Assembly: GCF_003946215.1 (NCBI RefSeq)
Contig: NZ_RHOW01000013.1
Span: 1-57,303 of the forward strand
DNA length: 57,303 bases
Direction: 5' to 3'
Source: Lapidilactobacillus mulanensis
GTDB lineage: Bacteria > Bacillota > Bacilli > Lactobacillales > Lactobacillaceae
The notes below the pieces were generated by a model that was given only the letters and a program-made list of their open reading frames with translations, ran no database searches and was not told the DNA's origin. Every line of letters begins with the position of its first letter. The first letter of the stretch is position 1. The position numbers and the translations under genes are program-made. This document shows positions 25,977-35,963 of the stretch, in pieces.

Positions 25977-26588
25977 TTATTCAGGCAAAAATGCGCTGAA
26001 GTCGATTTTGTCATTGTCGAGATCGATGTGATCCGCTCGAAAACTCATGCCATTATCGGTTTTAAACTTACTCAAACGCAATGTGATCGTTTGTTTTTTC
26101 GTATCTAGTGAGACCCATTTTGGAAAATGATAATCATGTCCAACAAAATTCATGACGGTGCTGACTTTTACCGGTAATGCGCCGATTGCTAATTGCTTGG
26201 CCTTCAACTGAACATCACCATTTTCAAGAACGAAGGGATCAAAACTCAGGGTAAATGGGATTTTAGCACCTAAGAATTTGAATTGCCCCGACAAGATCGC
26301 CCGATCCGATAAAGTAACTTTGTACTTGAGTGAATCGTCTTTTAAATAATGTTTGAGATAAAAAGCGACCATACTATTAACTTGCTTTTTAGTCATTTCC
26401 ACGGTAAAAACGGGATCATCTGCTCGAGCCACATCCTTGGCAGTCGTCGTTTGTGCCGGTGTTGTAAAAAGTTTGGTGCCCAGAAAAATGCCCGTTCCCA
26501 AAAGCAAACCGAGCAAAATTAAAAATAACCATTTCCAAATATTGACCCCACGCATTTTGCGCGTGGGTCGTTTAGTCTTTTGTTCCAT
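25977..26588 (-). CDS. YpmS-family membrane-anchored protein
   Basis: 203-aa protein with a basic N-terminus (KRPTRKMRG), a single membrane helix (about residues 14-34, WKWLFLILLGLLLGTGIFLG), and an extracytoplasmic domain of about 165 residues rich in beta-strands, ending IDFSAFLPE. It resembles YpmS, normally next to the YpmR lipase. Function is unknown. The start follows GAGGAAACG and lies 32 bp after the ypmR stop. Confidence 0.82.
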   Translation of the reverse strand: MEQKTKRPTRKMRGVNIWKWLFLILLGLLLGTGIFLGTKLFTTPAQTTTAKDVARADDPVFTVEMTKKQVNSMVAFYLKHYLKDDSLKYKVTLSDRAILSGQFKFLGAKIPFTLSFDPFVLENGDVQLKAKQLAIGALPVKVSTVMNFVGHDYHFPKWVSLDTKKQTITLRLSKFKTDNGMSFRADHIDLDNDKIDFSAFLPE

Positions 26589-26620
26589 GAATAACGTTTC
26601 CTCTGTTAACAGATTATCGA

Positions 26621-27478
26621 CTACTCTTCATAAAGCCATGTCGATTTGATGGCTTGGATCTTTTTAATGAGTGTATTGGCGATTGCTTGGTAACCACGAT
26701 TGTTCGGGTGAAAATGATCCTCCGTGTACAAGAAGGGATTGCTGGCACTGGTCTTTGTACTCGTTTGACTCGTTGCCAGAACGGAACCTTTAGGATCGGT
26801 CATGACTGAATCAATATCCACGTAATAAGTCTGCTTGAAGTTCTTAATCACAGTTTGCGTGGTCTGATTCCAATGATCCATCCCTTGTTGCAATGCCTTT
26901 AGTTTAGGGAAATAAACATAAAACGGATCATAAATACTCGCGATCACGATCGGCGCGTCTGGATTTTCGGTGCGGATCGCCTGAATCAGCTTGGTTAAAT
27001 TTTTCTGATAAGTCTTGCTGGCAGTAATTACTTTGGCCAGATCAATATCGGAAATATTATTACTGATCGTGTGCATCAGATCATTGGCACCGACGGTCAT
27101 CGTGATCAAGTCGGCGTCAGCTAATCCTTGCCGTACTTTCTTCTGCGTATTGATCCGTTTCAAGATTTGAACAGACGTATCGCCACTCACCCCGTAGTTT
27201 GAGGTCACAACATTCGTTTGATCGCGCAGTTCCATTTCTTTTTTGATCAGGGGCACGTAACCGCCGCTCGAGGTTGCATCGCCGACGCCATAGGTCAACG
27301 AATCACCGATTGCCGTGAGCCGAACCGTCTTTTTGATCTGCTTTTGCTTTGAGACCGTCGCGACTTGTGACGATTCAGTGGCAGGCGACTTGATCAGCAC
27401 GTTTAATCCGACGAAAACAATTCCCGCAACTGCGAGAACGACAATTAACATTCCGATTATTTGTTTAACTTTTTTCAA
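26621..27478 (-). CDS. SGNH/GDSL hydrolase (YpmR-like lipase/esterase)
   Basis: 285-aa exported or membrane-anchored hydrolase. A hydrophobic N-terminal helix (residues 7-28) acts as signal anchor. GDSLTYGVGD (block I, Ser nucleophile), the Gly in NYGVSGDTS (block II), GANDL (block III) and DHFHPN (block V with Asp and His) complete the SGNH catalytic set. It uses a TTG start. It stands at the head of ypmR-ypmS-yozE-ctpA, all envelope-linked. The natural substrate is unknown. Confidence 0.9.
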   Translation of the reverse strand: MKKVKQIIGMLIVVLAVAGIVFVGLNVLIKSPATESSQVATVSKQKQIKKTVRLTAIGDSLTYGVGDATSSGGYVPLIKKEMELRDQTNVVTSNYGVSGDTSVQILKRINTQKKVRQGLADADLITMTVGANDLMHTISNNISDIDLAKVITASKTYQKNLTKLIQAIRTENPDAPIVIASIYDPFYVYFPKLKALQQGMDHWNQTTQTVIKNFKQTYYVDIDSVMTDPKGSVLATSQTSTKTSASNPFLYTEDHFHPNNRGYQAIANTLIKKIQAIKSTWLYEE

Positions 27479-27516
27479 TATAATTCACAACCACCATTAA
27501 TTTAAAAATAAAGAGT

Positions 27517-27552
27517 GACTAAAAAAGGAGGCACAGGAACTGCCCCACTTTT
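27517..27552 (-). terminator. terminator of degV
   Basis: On the minus strand GTGGGGCA-gttcc-TGTGCCTCC is followed by TTTTTT. The stem is short, with a G-T pair, placed directly after the degV stop. Confidence 0.6.
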
Positions 27553-27556
27553 CTGA

Positions 27557-28405
27557 CTAATCTGTATAGAACATGACCGCCATCGCGCCGGCACCACTAT
27601 GCGTTGATACCACTGGGCTAGTCGGAGCCACCAAGACCGCAACGTCTGGGAAAATGACTTTTAACTGCTCCTTGATTTGATTGGCTAGCGTGGGGGCATC
27701 CGCATGAGAGATCCCGATCATTTTGATAGGTCGAACGGATTGCTGCATCTGTTCCAACAATTCGTGATAAAAGTTATTGATCGTCTTCATGCCGCGACCC
27801 TTATGAATCGGTTCCAAGGTATTATCACGAAATTGTAGAACGACTTTGACATTCAATAAGGTCGATAAAATACCGGACACCCTGCTGAGACGACCACCTT
27901 TAACTAAGTTCGTTAAATTCGTGACCGACATATAAAGTTGCGTATGTTCCTTGACTGTCTGCATCGCATCGATAATGGCAGTCATCTCTTTGCCTTCTTG
28001 GGCCATTTTCGCAGCCGTCAAAACTTGAAAGGCCATGGCGCGATCGATAAATTCGCTATCAACCACCGTGACGCCGGCTTTAGAGATTTGTGCAGCTTGT
28101 CGCGCCGCATTGACAGTCCCGCTTAAATTCTTAGACATGTGAATTGATAAAATTTCACTGCCATCTGCGGATAATTCATCGTATTTATCTAGAAAAGTTC
28201 CGATCGAAGGCTGGCTTGTTTGGGGTAAATTTTTCGCAACCGCCATTTTCTCCATAAACTCCGTACGCGTGATGTTGACGCCGTCCGTGTAGATCATTTT
28301 ATCAATGACAATTGTCAACGGGACAACCGTAATTTCATATTGTTTGACTTCTTCCGCTGACAATTGAATCGATGAATCGGTCACGATCTTAATTTTATTT
28401 GCCAT
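27557..28405 (-). CDS. DegV family fatty-acid-binding protein
   Basis: 282-aa two-domain protein of the DegV/FakB family, which binds a fatty acid and presents it to the kinase FakA. The N-terminal KIVTDSSIQLS holds the family's TDSS motif; TSQPSIGTFLDKYD and the ISHADAP segment are also typical, and LVKGGRLSRVSG marks the C-terminal domain. The start at 28405 (MANKIK) is behind GGAAGG; a TTG six codons upstream overlaps that site. Which lipid it carries cannot be told. Confidence 0.9.
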   Translation of the reverse strand: MANKIKIVTDSSIQLSAEEVKQYEITVVPLTIVIDKMIYTDGVNITRTEFMEKMAVAKNLPQTSQPSIGTFLDKYDELSADGSEILSIHMSKNLSGTVNAARQAAQISKAGVTVVDSEFIDRAMAFQVLTAAKMAQEGKEMTAIIDAMQTVKEHTQLYMSVTNLTNLVKGGRLSRVSGILSTLLNVKVVLQFRDNTLEPIHKGRGMKTINNFYHELLEQMQQSVRPIKMIGISHADAPTLANQIKEQLKVIFPDVAVLVAPTSPVVSTHSGAGAMAVMFYTD

Positions 28406-28636
28406 GCCTAAACTTCCTTCCAAAAATCTGGATTAAATATCTTGATTTTATTGATCTAAACTCATGAAGTTTACTGTTAATAATGCTAATACAAATTAAC
28501 CAAAAAGTCGACAGAGAGGCTCTAAGATAACCTGAGATTTATGACACCCGTTTGATTTCACTGTCAACGTTATCCATTATAACATGCAGGATAGAAATTC
28601 CCCACAAAAAATCGGGTGGTACACCTCATTTTAAAG

Positions 28637-29128
28637 CTAGATCCGTTGGAACTGATTGAATGTTAATGCCGGTGTATTGCTACTGGCAGGTACTTTTTTC
28701 TGACTGACCAAAGCAAATTCGTGCCAAGGGAGTGCGGACATGTATAAGTCACCTTGGTAAAGATGCGCAATTTTGGTTTGATAAAGGATGTCCACCGAAT
28801 CCGCAAATTCCTCGAACAAGCTGACACCACCGATCACGAAAAACAACTCATCCGGCGCATCACGAACCAACTCATGAATCATCGCGGGTTGATCAACCAC
28901 CTGCACCCCTTGCGGAAATTCGGACGCCGGTCGATGAGTCAAAATCACATTCGTTCGGTTTGGTAAGGGTCCCTTGGGAAATGATTGAAAAGTTTTTCGG
29001 CCCATAATAATCGTGTGTCCAGTGGTAAGTTCCGTAAAATGTTTCATTTCGGTTGGCAAGTGCCAAGGTAGTTGACCGTGGTTACCGATCAAGCCGTTCT
29101 GGTCTTCTGCCCAAATATAACTCAGCAT
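28637..29128 (-). CDS. folA: dihydrofolate reductase
   Basis: 163-aa NADPH-dependent enzyme that regenerates tetrahydrofolate. SYIWAEDQNGLIGNHGQLPWHLPTEMKHF carries the Trp-Asp/Glu substrate region; IIMGRKTFQSFP and FVIGGVSLFEEF are the NADPH-binding signatures. It lies 12 bp after thyA, whose reaction produces the dihydrofolate it reduces; the AGGAGTG site couples the pair. Confidence 0.96.
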   Translation of the reverse strand: MLSYIWAEDQNGLIGNHGQLPWHLPTEMKHFTELTTGHTIIMGRKTFQSFPKGPLPNRTNVILTHRPASEFPQGVQVVDQPAMIHELVRDAPDELFFVIGGVSLFEEFADSVDILYQTKIAHLYQGDLYMSALPWHEFALVSQKKVPASSNTPALTFNQFQRI

Positions 29129-29140
29129 GGTTTCACACTC

Positions 29141-30100
29141 CTAAACTGCAATTGGCGCCGAAATTGCCGGCTCTGGTTGATAATTTAATAATTTAATATC
29201 CTTCATTTGGTAATCCGCTAAATCAGCTCGTGGTTCATCGGTCAATTGCAAAGTTGGTGCGTCATGAATCGGACGTTCCAACTGCAACTTGACCTGTTCC
29301 ACGTGATTATCATAAATATGCGCATCACCAAACGTGTGAATAAATTCGCCGACTTGTAAACCAGTTTGTTTAGCAACGAGATGAGTCAGCAACGCATAAC
29401 TGGCAATATTAAACGGCACGCCTAAGAAGATATCGGCGCTACGCTGATAAAGCTGCAACGATAATTTACCTTCGTTAACATAAAATTGGAACAACGTATG
29501 ACAAGGTGGTAAGGCCATATTAGGGATATCTTCCGGATTCCAAGCAGAAACGATCAATCGCCGTGAATCTGGATTGGTTTTAATTTGTTCGACCACATCA
29601 TGAAGCTGATCAATGGTTTCACCTTGACTCGTCTGCCATTGCCGCCATTGCCGACCATAAATCGGACCTAATTCACCAAATTCCGCGGCAAATTGATCAT
29701 CATCTAGGATTTGCTGGCAAAAAAGTTCGTGCTGTTGTTGATACGCCTCCGCAAACTGTGCGTCCTGCAATGAACGATGACCAAAGTCAGTCATATCTGG
29801 GCCGTGATAAGCAGCGCTGCTAACGTAATTTTGAAACGCCCACTCGTCCCAAATATGATTATGATGTTGCAGTAAGAAACGAATATTGCTATCACCACGT
29901 AAAAACCACAATAATTCGCTCTTGATCAAGCCAAAAGGAACTCGTTTAGTGGTCAATAATGGGAACCCAGCTTGCAAATCAAAGCGCATTTGGTAGCCGA
30001 ACAAACTATAAGTTCCTGTCTGTGTGCGATCATTTTTGTGATGACCGGTTTCTAAAACGGTTCTGGCAAATTGCAAATAGGTTTCTTCATTAATGTTCAT
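29141..30100 (-). CDS. thyA: thymidylate synthase
   Basis: 319-aa ThyA that makes dTMP from dUMP with methylenetetrahydrofolate. The catalytic Cys is in [43 protein letters not shown] and the DAHIYDNH segment bind dUMP and folate. The protein carries the roughly 50-residue insertion typical of Lactobacillus-type ThyA. The start at MNINEE (30100) has GCAGG 6 nt upstream; an ATG two codons earlier directly abuts it. It lies 13 bp after cca. Confidence 0.96.
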   Translation of the reverse strand: MNINEETYLQFARTVLETGHHKNDRTQTGTYSLFGYQMRFDLQAGFPLLTTKRVPFGLIKSELLWFLRGDSNIRFLLQHHNHIWDEWAFQNYVSSAAYHGPDMTDFGHRSLQDAQFAEAYQQQHELFCQQILDDDQFAAEFGELGPIYGRQWRQWQTSQGETIDQLHDVVEQIKTNPDSRRLIVSAWNPEDIPNMALPPCHTLFQFYVNEGKLSLQLYQRSADIFLGVPFNIASYALLTHLVAKQTGLQVGEFIHTFGDAHIYDNHVEQVKLQLERPIHDAPTLQLTDEPRADLADYQMKDIKLLNYQPEPAISAPIAV

Positions 30101-30113
30101 TGTCATCCTGCTT

Positions 30114-31322
30114 TCATTTGTCGAGTTGGTTTGTTGCCCACTGTAACAAAATATCCGATTGATTTTTAAGTTGTCCCGTCACAACTGCGGCTTCGGCTTC
30201 ATCCAGTAATTCACCGATGATCGGACCTGGTCGCAAATTTAATTTATCGATCAAATCGGCACCATTAAGCTGCAGTTCGTGCCGCGCTTTGATGGGAAGT
30301 CGCTGATACATAATTGCCAGCTTCGTGAAATCGGCGCGCCAACTTAACAACGGCCAAACAGTGGCTAAACGCTCAATAATATTGGCATCGATTCGATAAA
30401 GTTGGATGGCAGTTGGCCAGGCTTCGGCTTTTAATTGGCGGCTAAAAGCTAACGTGCTCAAGCTATCCTCGATCACTTCATTAGCCGATTTCCAAGCGTG
30501 TAATAATTGTGTCAATTGTTCACGAGAAAGCTGCAAACTTTCTGCTAATAAGACCCAAATTGCGGCTTCATCGAGTAATGGCTGTTGTCCTGACAAAAAT
30601 GTTGGAAAGACAGAATCAAGTTGATCAAAAAATGGGGTTTGTTTGATCAAGCCACTTTTCACGAATTGTTGCCAACCAATGCGCCAATTTTTACTTAGCA
30701 TCATTTTAACAAATTCAGTATGGATCCGTTCAACGGCAATCTTTTGCAATAACGGCGCGTTATGTAGTAAGCTGTTGTAAGTATCTGCGGTGATCTGGAA
30801 GCCTAACTGGCTGGCGAAACGAACCGCACGCATCATGCGTAGTGCATCCTCGTGAAACCGTTCATCCGCATTGCCAACGGCACGAATTTCCTGCGCCGCT
30901 AAATCATCGAGACCGTGATATTCATCGATCACTAAGCCATCCGCGCGAACCGCAAGCGCATTGATGGTGAAATCGCGTCGTTGCAGATCTTGCTTGAGTG
31001 AGCGCACAAAAGTCACATGATCTGGTCGCCGAAAATCCTGGTAGCCAGTCTCGGTCCGAAAAGTTGTGACCTCATAACCAACACTGTCCATCATCACCGT
31101 GACGGTGCCATGCTTAATACCAGTATCGATCGTCTTATGAAAAATTTCCTTGATCTCAGCCGGAAACGCACTCGTGGCAATATCAACATCCGCAATTGGT
31201 TTCCCTAATAAAAAGTCGCGAACAGAACCGCCAACAAAATAAGCTTCATATCCATGAGCCTCAATTTGCTGTAAAATAGGTAATGCCCGTTGAAATTCAA
31301 CTGGAAACTCTTTTAAATACAT
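30114..31322 (-). CDS. cca: CCA tRNA nucleotidyltransferase
   Basis: 402-aa class II enzyme that builds or repairs the CCA end of tRNAs. The head domain has [22 protein letters not shown], with the DxD metal site, then [10 protein letters not shown] and the [14 protein letters not shown] neck. The C-terminal body and tail are less conserved. The start is behind ACAGGTG. It heads cca-thyA-folA on the minus strand; the divergent yitT lies 216 bp away across a palindromic repeat. Confidence 0.96.
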   Translation of the reverse strand: MYLKEFPVEFQRALPILQQIEAHGYEAYFVGGSVRDFLLGKPIADVDIATSAFPAEIKEIFHKTIDTGIKHGTVTVMMDSVGYEVTTFRTETGYQDFRRPDHVTFVRSLKQDLQRRDFTINALAVRADGLVIDEYHGLDDLAAQEIRAVGNADERFHEDALRMMRAVRFASQLGFQITADTYNSLLHNAPLLQKIAVERIHTEFVKMMLSKNWRIGWQQFVKSGLIKQTPFFDQLDSVFPTFLSGQQPLLDEAAIWVLLAESLQLSREQLTQLLHAWKSANEVIEDSLSTLAFSRQLKAEAWPTAIQLYRIDANIIERLATVWPLLSWRADFTKLAIMYQRLPIKARHELQLNGADLIDKLNLRPGPIIGELLDEAEAAVVTGQLKNQSDILLQWATNQLDK

Positions 31323-31390
31323 TTAAACACCTGTTTCTTTATAAATTGATCAGATCGACTGTGTGAAACCACACCGCCAAAACATTGACT

Positions 31391-31518
31391 TTCGCAACTT
31401 GTAATCGTGCTTGCTGCCACTGAAATTTCCGTTTAACTGATTAAGCATTTGATTCTAAAACAAATCAAAGTGCTTAACGCAGTTAATACTCAATTTCAAC
31501 CGTGGCAGTTCGCAACTT
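31391..31518. repeat. long imperfect palindrome upstream of yitT (copy 2 of the dispersed family)
   Basis: The reverse complement aligns with 2421-2534 over its whole length: AAGTTGCGAACTGCCACGG / AAGTTGTGAGCCGCCACGG at one end, and AGTTAA-a/g-CGGAAATTTCAGTGGC/T at the other. The inner stem here is TTAACT..TTAAGC..TTTGATT-ctaaaac-AAATCAAA..GCTTAA..AGTTAA, a different sequence with the same pairing. TTCGCAACTT occurs at both edges (31391-31400, 31509-31518). It ends 20 bp before the yitT start. Confidence 0.8.
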
Positions 31519-31537
31519 TATTTTAGGAGTAATCATC

Positions 31538-32464
31538 ATGCAAATGCAAAATACAGAATGGAAAAGTATTGATTGGCGGACCACGATCCGCGAATTTCTG
31601 ATGATCACCATCGGTGCACTGACTTATGGGTTCGGATTAGTGGCCGTCAATATCAAGAACAACCTAGCAGAAGGTGGCATGACTGGGGTCACCTTGATTT
31701 TACGCGCTTGGTGGAACTTTGATCCCGCCTATTCAACTTTGATTTTAAACATTCCCCTAATCATTCTTGGGTACCATTTTCTCGGTCGCAAAGGCATGAT
31801 CTACACGATTTATGGGACGCTGGCGCTCTCTGCATCTTTGTGGATCTGGCAACGCGTGCCCTTCGCACAAACTTTAAACCTACATCATGATTTGTTCATC
31901 GCCGGTGTTTTAGCCGGTATTTTCGGTGGTTTCGGTTCTGGACTGATCTACCGTTTTGGGGGCACGACGGGTGGTAGCGATGTTGTCGCTCGCATTCTCG
32001 AATTAGAACGCGGTATTCCCATGGGAAAAACGTTACTCGCCATTGATGTGATCGTTTTGCTGACATCATTAACCTACTTGGACATTGAGCATATGATGTA
32101 CACGCTGTTGTCCTCGTTTGTTTTCTCCAGAATCGTGGATGCCACTCAAGATGGCAGTTATTCTGCGAAAGGCTTGCTGATCATTAGCGACCAGAATGAA
32201 GCTATCGCCCAACAATTAATGGATCAACTAGAGCGTGGCGCCACTTTTCTGACTGCGGAAGGCGCCTATCAGCATGATAAACGGCCAATCGTTTATTGTG
32301 TGGTGGCACCGAGTGAAGTCGTTCAAGCTAAGAAAATTATTATTGGCCTCGATTCGCAAGCCTTTGTTTCGATCATCGAAGTCCACGAAGCCGTTGGCGA
32401 AGGGTTTACCTACTTGCGCAAACCCACGCGAAATCTACTCAGCATTCATCGACGTCAACATTAA
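31538..32464 (+). CDS. YitT family membrane protein
   Basis: 308-aa protein with five or six N-terminal membrane helices (about residues 20-190, including GALTYGFGLVAVNIKNNLAEGGMTG and GLIYRFGGTTGGSDVVARIL) and a cytosolic C-terminal DUF2179-type domain (about 205-300). The family is widespread in Firmicutes and has no settled function. The ATG at 31538 follows TAGGAGT; the frame upstream runs through the palindromic repeat and is rejected. It converges with the TPR gene; the two stop codons overlap by 4 nt. Confidence 0.9.
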   Translation: MQMQNTEWKSIDWRTTIREFLMITIGALTYGFGLVAVNIKNNLAEGGMTGVTLILRAWWNFDPAYSTLILNIPLIILGYHFLGRKGMIYTIYGTLALSASLWIWQRVPFAQTLNLHHDLFIAGVLAGIFGGFGSGLIYRFGGTTGGSDVVARILELERGIPMGKTLLAIDVIVLLTSLTYLDIEHMMYTLLSSFVFSRIVDATQDGSYSAKGLLIISDQNEAIAQQLMDQLERGATFLTAEGAYQHDKRPIVYCVVAPSEVVQAKKIIIGLDSQAFVSIIEVHEAVGEGFTYLRKPTRNLLSIHRRQH

Positions 32465-33735
32465 AACTGGTTGTCGTCTGCCTCAAGATCTAACAGCATC
32501 GCTTCAAAATCCGCATCATCTGGCACTAATTTCAAATATTGTTGCAACGCTAATTTTAATTCCGGTGTCATGGCTTGGGATTGCAAGAAAATAACCATTT
32601 GTTTCATGAACTGCGAATTATCTTTTAAATTCGGATAAGCCGCAAAATAGTTTTGTTTAGCTAGTTCAGGATCATCGAGATGATCATACGCTTGTGCCAA
32701 TTGCCAATTCACTTGTGGATCAGCTTCATCTTCATCAGCCAAAGGCGCCAACAGATCGACGCTGTCTTGGTCGTGACCGGTTTCTAAATAATGCTGTGCT
32801 AACATTAATCGTAAGGATTGTGCCTCGGGATCGAGGCTCAGTCCTTTTTTAAGTAGCTCTTCAGCCTCGTGCTTAGCGCCCACTTTAAGCGCCGCCTGAG
32901 CGCCCAAACGATACAAGTCTAGATTATACTCATCATAGCCTAAACCGACCTGTGCAGCCTGTAGGGCCTGCTGATAGCGTCCTAAATCAGACTGGCTCTG
33001 AACCAATGGCCGATACAACGCACTATAGTCAGAATTTTGTTGTTGCAAACGGGTCAGGACTTGAATGGCCTTGTCATCATCATGAACTTGTTGATACAAC
33101 ACACCTAATTCAAATAACTGTTCATCCGTTGCCAGATTCTCAGTGAGTTTCTCGTCAATAGCAATCGCTTCTTCATATTCACCTAAACCTGACAAAGTTT
33201 CGGCCAATCGTTGCTGAATGGAAACTTGAGCCATGAAGTCGACTTTTTGATCTAATAACGACTGATAATAACTAAGCGCATCTTGATAACGCCCTTGATT
33301 CAAATATAATTCACCCAAAGCAAAATCTACAACAGGCTCATCTGGCAATAAAACCTTAGCCTCTAACAACTTACGTTCACTAACCTCAGGCAAGTTGATC
33401 GATTGATATAAATCAGCCGCTGTCAGCAAACTTTGCGGATAAACAGCAGAATTCCCCGAAATCTGATCGAGTAACAACAGTGCCTCATCTGTTTTATCAT
33501 CACCGATATCCAGTTCTGCCAGGATCAACCGCACATCATCCGCATCTGGATATTTAGCCAACAACTTCTCGGCGATTCTTCTCGTTTGCTGATTAAATCC
33601 GAGTGCCTGCAATTCTTCGGCCAAACTAAATAACGTGTCATCATCATCATGACGCAAGGCAGACGCAAACTTCTTCTTAGCTTCTTCTAAATCTTGATCA
33701 TTCAGCGCATCTAGCATTTCTTCAGAATAACTCAA
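32461..33735 (-). CDS. tetratricopeptide-repeat protein (YpiA-like)
   Basis: 424-aa acidic soluble protein made almost wholly of TPR helical pairs (roughly 10-11 units from residue 10 to 390; typical alternations such as ALGELYLNQGRYQDALSYYQSLL and LAETLSGLGEYEEAIAIDEKL). TPR proteins scaffold protein-protein contacts; the partner is unknown. It uses a TTG start with GGGGGA upstream. It lies 3' to hup-der, an arrangement common in lactobacilli. Confidence 0.87.
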   Translation of the reverse strand: MSYSEEMLDALNDQDLEEAKKKFASALRHDDDDTLFSLAEELQALGFNQQTRRIAEKLLAKYPDADDVRLILAELDIGDDKTDEALLLLDQISGNSAVYPQSLLTAADLYQSINLPEVSERKLLEAKVLLPDEPVVDFALGELYLNQGRYQDALSYYQSLLDQKVDFMAQVSIQQRLAETLSGLGEYEEAIAIDEKLTENLATDEQLFELGVLYQQVHDDDKAIQVLTRLQQQNSDYSALYRPLVQSQSDLGRYQQALQAAQVGLGYDEYNLDLYRLGAQAALKVGAKHEAEELLKKGLSLDPEAQSLRLMLAQHYLETGHDQDSVDLLAPLADEDEADPQVNWQLAQAYDHLDDPELAKQNYFAAYPNLKDNSQFMKQMVIFLQSQAMTPELKLALQQYLKLVPDDADFEAMLLDLEADDNQF

Positions 33736-34003
33736 TTAAATCCCCCGCAATTATTTATTATCTATTAATTATAGCGAATTTGACCAAAAGTAGCCAACCC
33801 AACGCGTTGAATCAAAAAAGTTCCCCAACCGACTCATTCATTTCAAATCTGTAAACCACCCCCACTCCAGCGTTCAAAATAGAGGTCATCAATCATAAAT
33901 ACCCCATCAAACCATCGTCTATGATCTAACCGCACTAACTCTACAAACCGAATGAGACGTTCATACCAGCCAACCACCACCCCAAAAACAAGCCACAAAA
34001 AAA

Positions 34004-34034
34004 ACCGCTAAAGCTTCACAGCTCTAACGGTTTA
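34004..34034 (-). terminator. terminator of hup
   Basis: On the minus strand AACCGTTAGAGC-tgtga-AGCTTTAGCGGTT is followed by TTTTTTTG, 9 bp after the hup stop. The 33736-34003 stretch is unusually C-rich on the plus strand and shows no gene. Confidence 0.88.
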
Positions 34035-34042
34035 TGTCTTAC

Positions 34043-34318
34043 TTATTTTACTGCATCTTTAAGTGCTTTACCTGGTTTGAATGCAGGTACAGTACTTGCA
34101 GGAATTTCAATTTCTGCACCAGTTTGAGGGTTGCGGCCTTTACGAGCTGCACGTTGACGAACTTCGAAGTTACCGAAGCCGATCAATTGAACCTTCTCAC
34201 CCTTAGCAAGAGTTGATTGGATTGAGCTGAATACGGCGTCAACTGCTGCAGTTGCGTCTTTCTTAGTCAAGCCAGTCTTTGTTGCTACGTTGTCGATTAA
34301 TTCTGCTTTATTTGCCAT
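34043..34318 (-). CDS. hup: DNA-binding protein HU
   Basis: 91-aa histone-like protein that bends and compacts [25 protein letters not shown] starts the dimerisation half; the beta-arm [21 protein letters not shown] with its tip Pro inserts into the minor groove. The start at 34318 follows GCAGGAGGTG; a GTG three codons earlier overlaps that site. The 5' leader has a small hairpin, TCAAGTT/AACTTGA (34337-34355), just before the ribosome binding site. Confidence 0.97.
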   Translation of the reverse strand: MANKAELIDNVATKTGLTKKDATAAVDAVFSSIQSTLAKGEKVQLIGFGNFEVRQRAARKGRNPQTGAEIEIPASTVPAFKPGKALKDAVK

Positions 34319-34537
34319 GGATTTCACCTCCTGCTGTCAAGTTTTTTCAACTTGAACATATCATTTCTAACTCAATAAAAATGATGAAACAATGATACAT
34401 TTGAATCACTATTCCACAACTTAAGTTACCATAGAAACACCGTGGCGACAAGGTTTTTTTCAAAAAAATCATCAATAATCAACAAAAAAGTTGTTAATCA
34501 GTCAATTTAGGTACAAAAAGTGCCTTTAAGCCTGCTG

Positions 34538-35848
34538 TTATTTGCGTTGACGCGCAATTAAATGAATTGGTGTCCCAGAAAAATCGAAGCTGGCGCGCAA
34601 TTGATTGATCAAGAAACGCTGATAAGAAAAATGGAATATTTCTGGATCGTTGACAAAAGCAACGAAGGTCGGTGGCTTGACCGCAACTTGGGTTAAGTAA
34701 TAAACACGAAGACGTTTGCCTTTGACCGTTGGTGTCGGTGTGATTGCAACTGCGCGTAACAAAACATCGTTTAAGACAGATGACTGAATTCGGCGTTGTT
34801 GGTTGACTGAGACGGTTTTGATCAATTCAGGTAACTGGTTCAGGCGTTGCTTCGTAATCGCTGAGACGAAGACAATAGGGGCATAATCGAGGTACTGTAG
34901 TTCCCCACGCAACTTCTCAGTGAACTTCTGCATTGTACTGGTATCTTTTTTTACAAGATCCCATTTATTGACGACGATCACAATTGCCCGCCCGGCTTCA
35001 TGCGCGTAACCAGCAACTTTCTTATCTTGCTCACGCAAGCCAGATTCACCATCGATCACAAACAAAACGACGTCGGAACGATCGATCGCACTCTGAGCAC
35101 GCATGACGGCGTACTTTTCGGTAGATTCATAGACTTTACCACGTTTCCGAATACCGGCTGTGTCGATCATGGTAAACTTCTGTCCAGTTTCATCGGTAAA
35201 CTGTGTATCGATGGCATCACGAGTGGTCCCTTCAATTGTCGACACGATTACACGTTGTTCGCCTAAAATCGAATTGACCAACGAAGATTTACCGACGTTA
35301 GGACGACCGATCAAACTGAATTTGATCGTATCATCAACTTCGTCTTCGGTTGTCACTGGGAATTTAGCGACGACGGCATCGAGTAGATCCCCTAACCCAG
35401 TTCCTTGTGAACCAGAAACGGGAATCGGATCGCCTAACCCGAGTGTATAGAAGTCATAAATATCTTGTCGCTGTTCTGGATTATCGGCTTTATTAACGGC
35501 TAAAATAACGTCCTTTTTAGCACGATAAAGGATTTGTGCAATCCGTTCATCCGTGTCCGTAATGCCTTCACGTGCACTAACCATGAAGATGATCACGTTA
35601 GCTTCATCGATGGCGATTTCGGCTTGATTACGAATTTGGTCGATAAATGGCTGGTCGGTGAAATCGATCCCACCTGTATCGATAAGACTGAAATCATGAT
35701 TTAGCCAAGTACTGTGCGTATAAATACGATCTCGAGTTACACCAGGAGTGTCCTCGATGATCGAGATCCGTTGACGTGCAATACGGTTGAAAATAGTCGA
35801 CTTGCCCACATTAGGGCGGCCAACGATTGCTACTACAGGAATTGCCAT
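34538..35848 (-). CDS. der: Der (EngA), double-domain ribosome assembly GTPase
   Basis: 436-aa GTPase needed for 50S maturation. It has two tandem G domains: [18 protein letters not shown] and NKAD, then [19 protein letters not shown] and NKWD, followed by a C-terminal KH-like domain that ends [10 protein letters not shown]. The start at 35848 ([10 protein letters not shown]) is behind GAGGTGAG. It follows rpsA with a terminator between, and precedes hup. Confidence 0.97.
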   Translation of the reverse strand: MAIPVVAIVGRPNVGKSTIFNRIARQRISIIEDTPGVTRDRIYTHSTWLNHDFSLIDTGGIDFTDQPFIDQIRNQAEIAIDEANVIIFMVSAREGITDTDERIAQILYRAKKDVILAVNKADNPEQRQDIYDFYTLGLGDPIPVSGSQGTGLGDLLDAVVAKFPVTTEDEVDDTIKFSLIGRPNVGKSSLVNSILGEQRVIVSTIEGTTRDAIDTQFTDETGQKFTMIDTAGIRKRGKVYESTEKYAVMRAQSAIDRSDVVLFVIDGESGLREQDKKVAGYAHEAGRAIVIVVNKWDLVKKDTSTMQKFTEKLRGELQYLDYAPIVFVSAITKQRLNQLPELIKTVSVNQQRRIQSSVLNDVLLRAVAITPTPTVKGKRLRVYYLTQVAVKPPTFVAFVNDPEIFHFSYQRFLINQLRASFDFSGTPIHLIARQRK

Positions 35849-35899
35849 AAAACTCACCTCACAATTATTCTTGAAGATTGATCCTTAGGTACTTTTCAT

Positions 35900-35933
35900 A
35901 AAAAAAAAGTCCGACCAGATCAAGGTCCGAACT
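35900..35933 (-). terminator. terminator of rpsA
   Basis: On the minus strand AGTTCGGACC-ttgatct-GGTCGGACT is followed by TTTTTTTTT. One base bulges in the stem. It lies about 30 bp after the rpsA stop. Confidence 0.85.
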
Positions 35934-35963
35934 CCTTAAATCGTTTATTTCAATAACGAAGAT

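Noticed and set aside
31502-31537. 12-codon extension of YitT from a GTG
   Set aside because: It lies within the repeat copy, and the downstream ATG has TAGGAGT at the proper distance.
33736-34003. Possible small RNA in the C-rich stretch between the TPR gene and hup
   Set aside because: No promoter, no stable hairpin apart from the hup terminator, and only a loose GACTCATTC/GAATGAGAC pair far apart.
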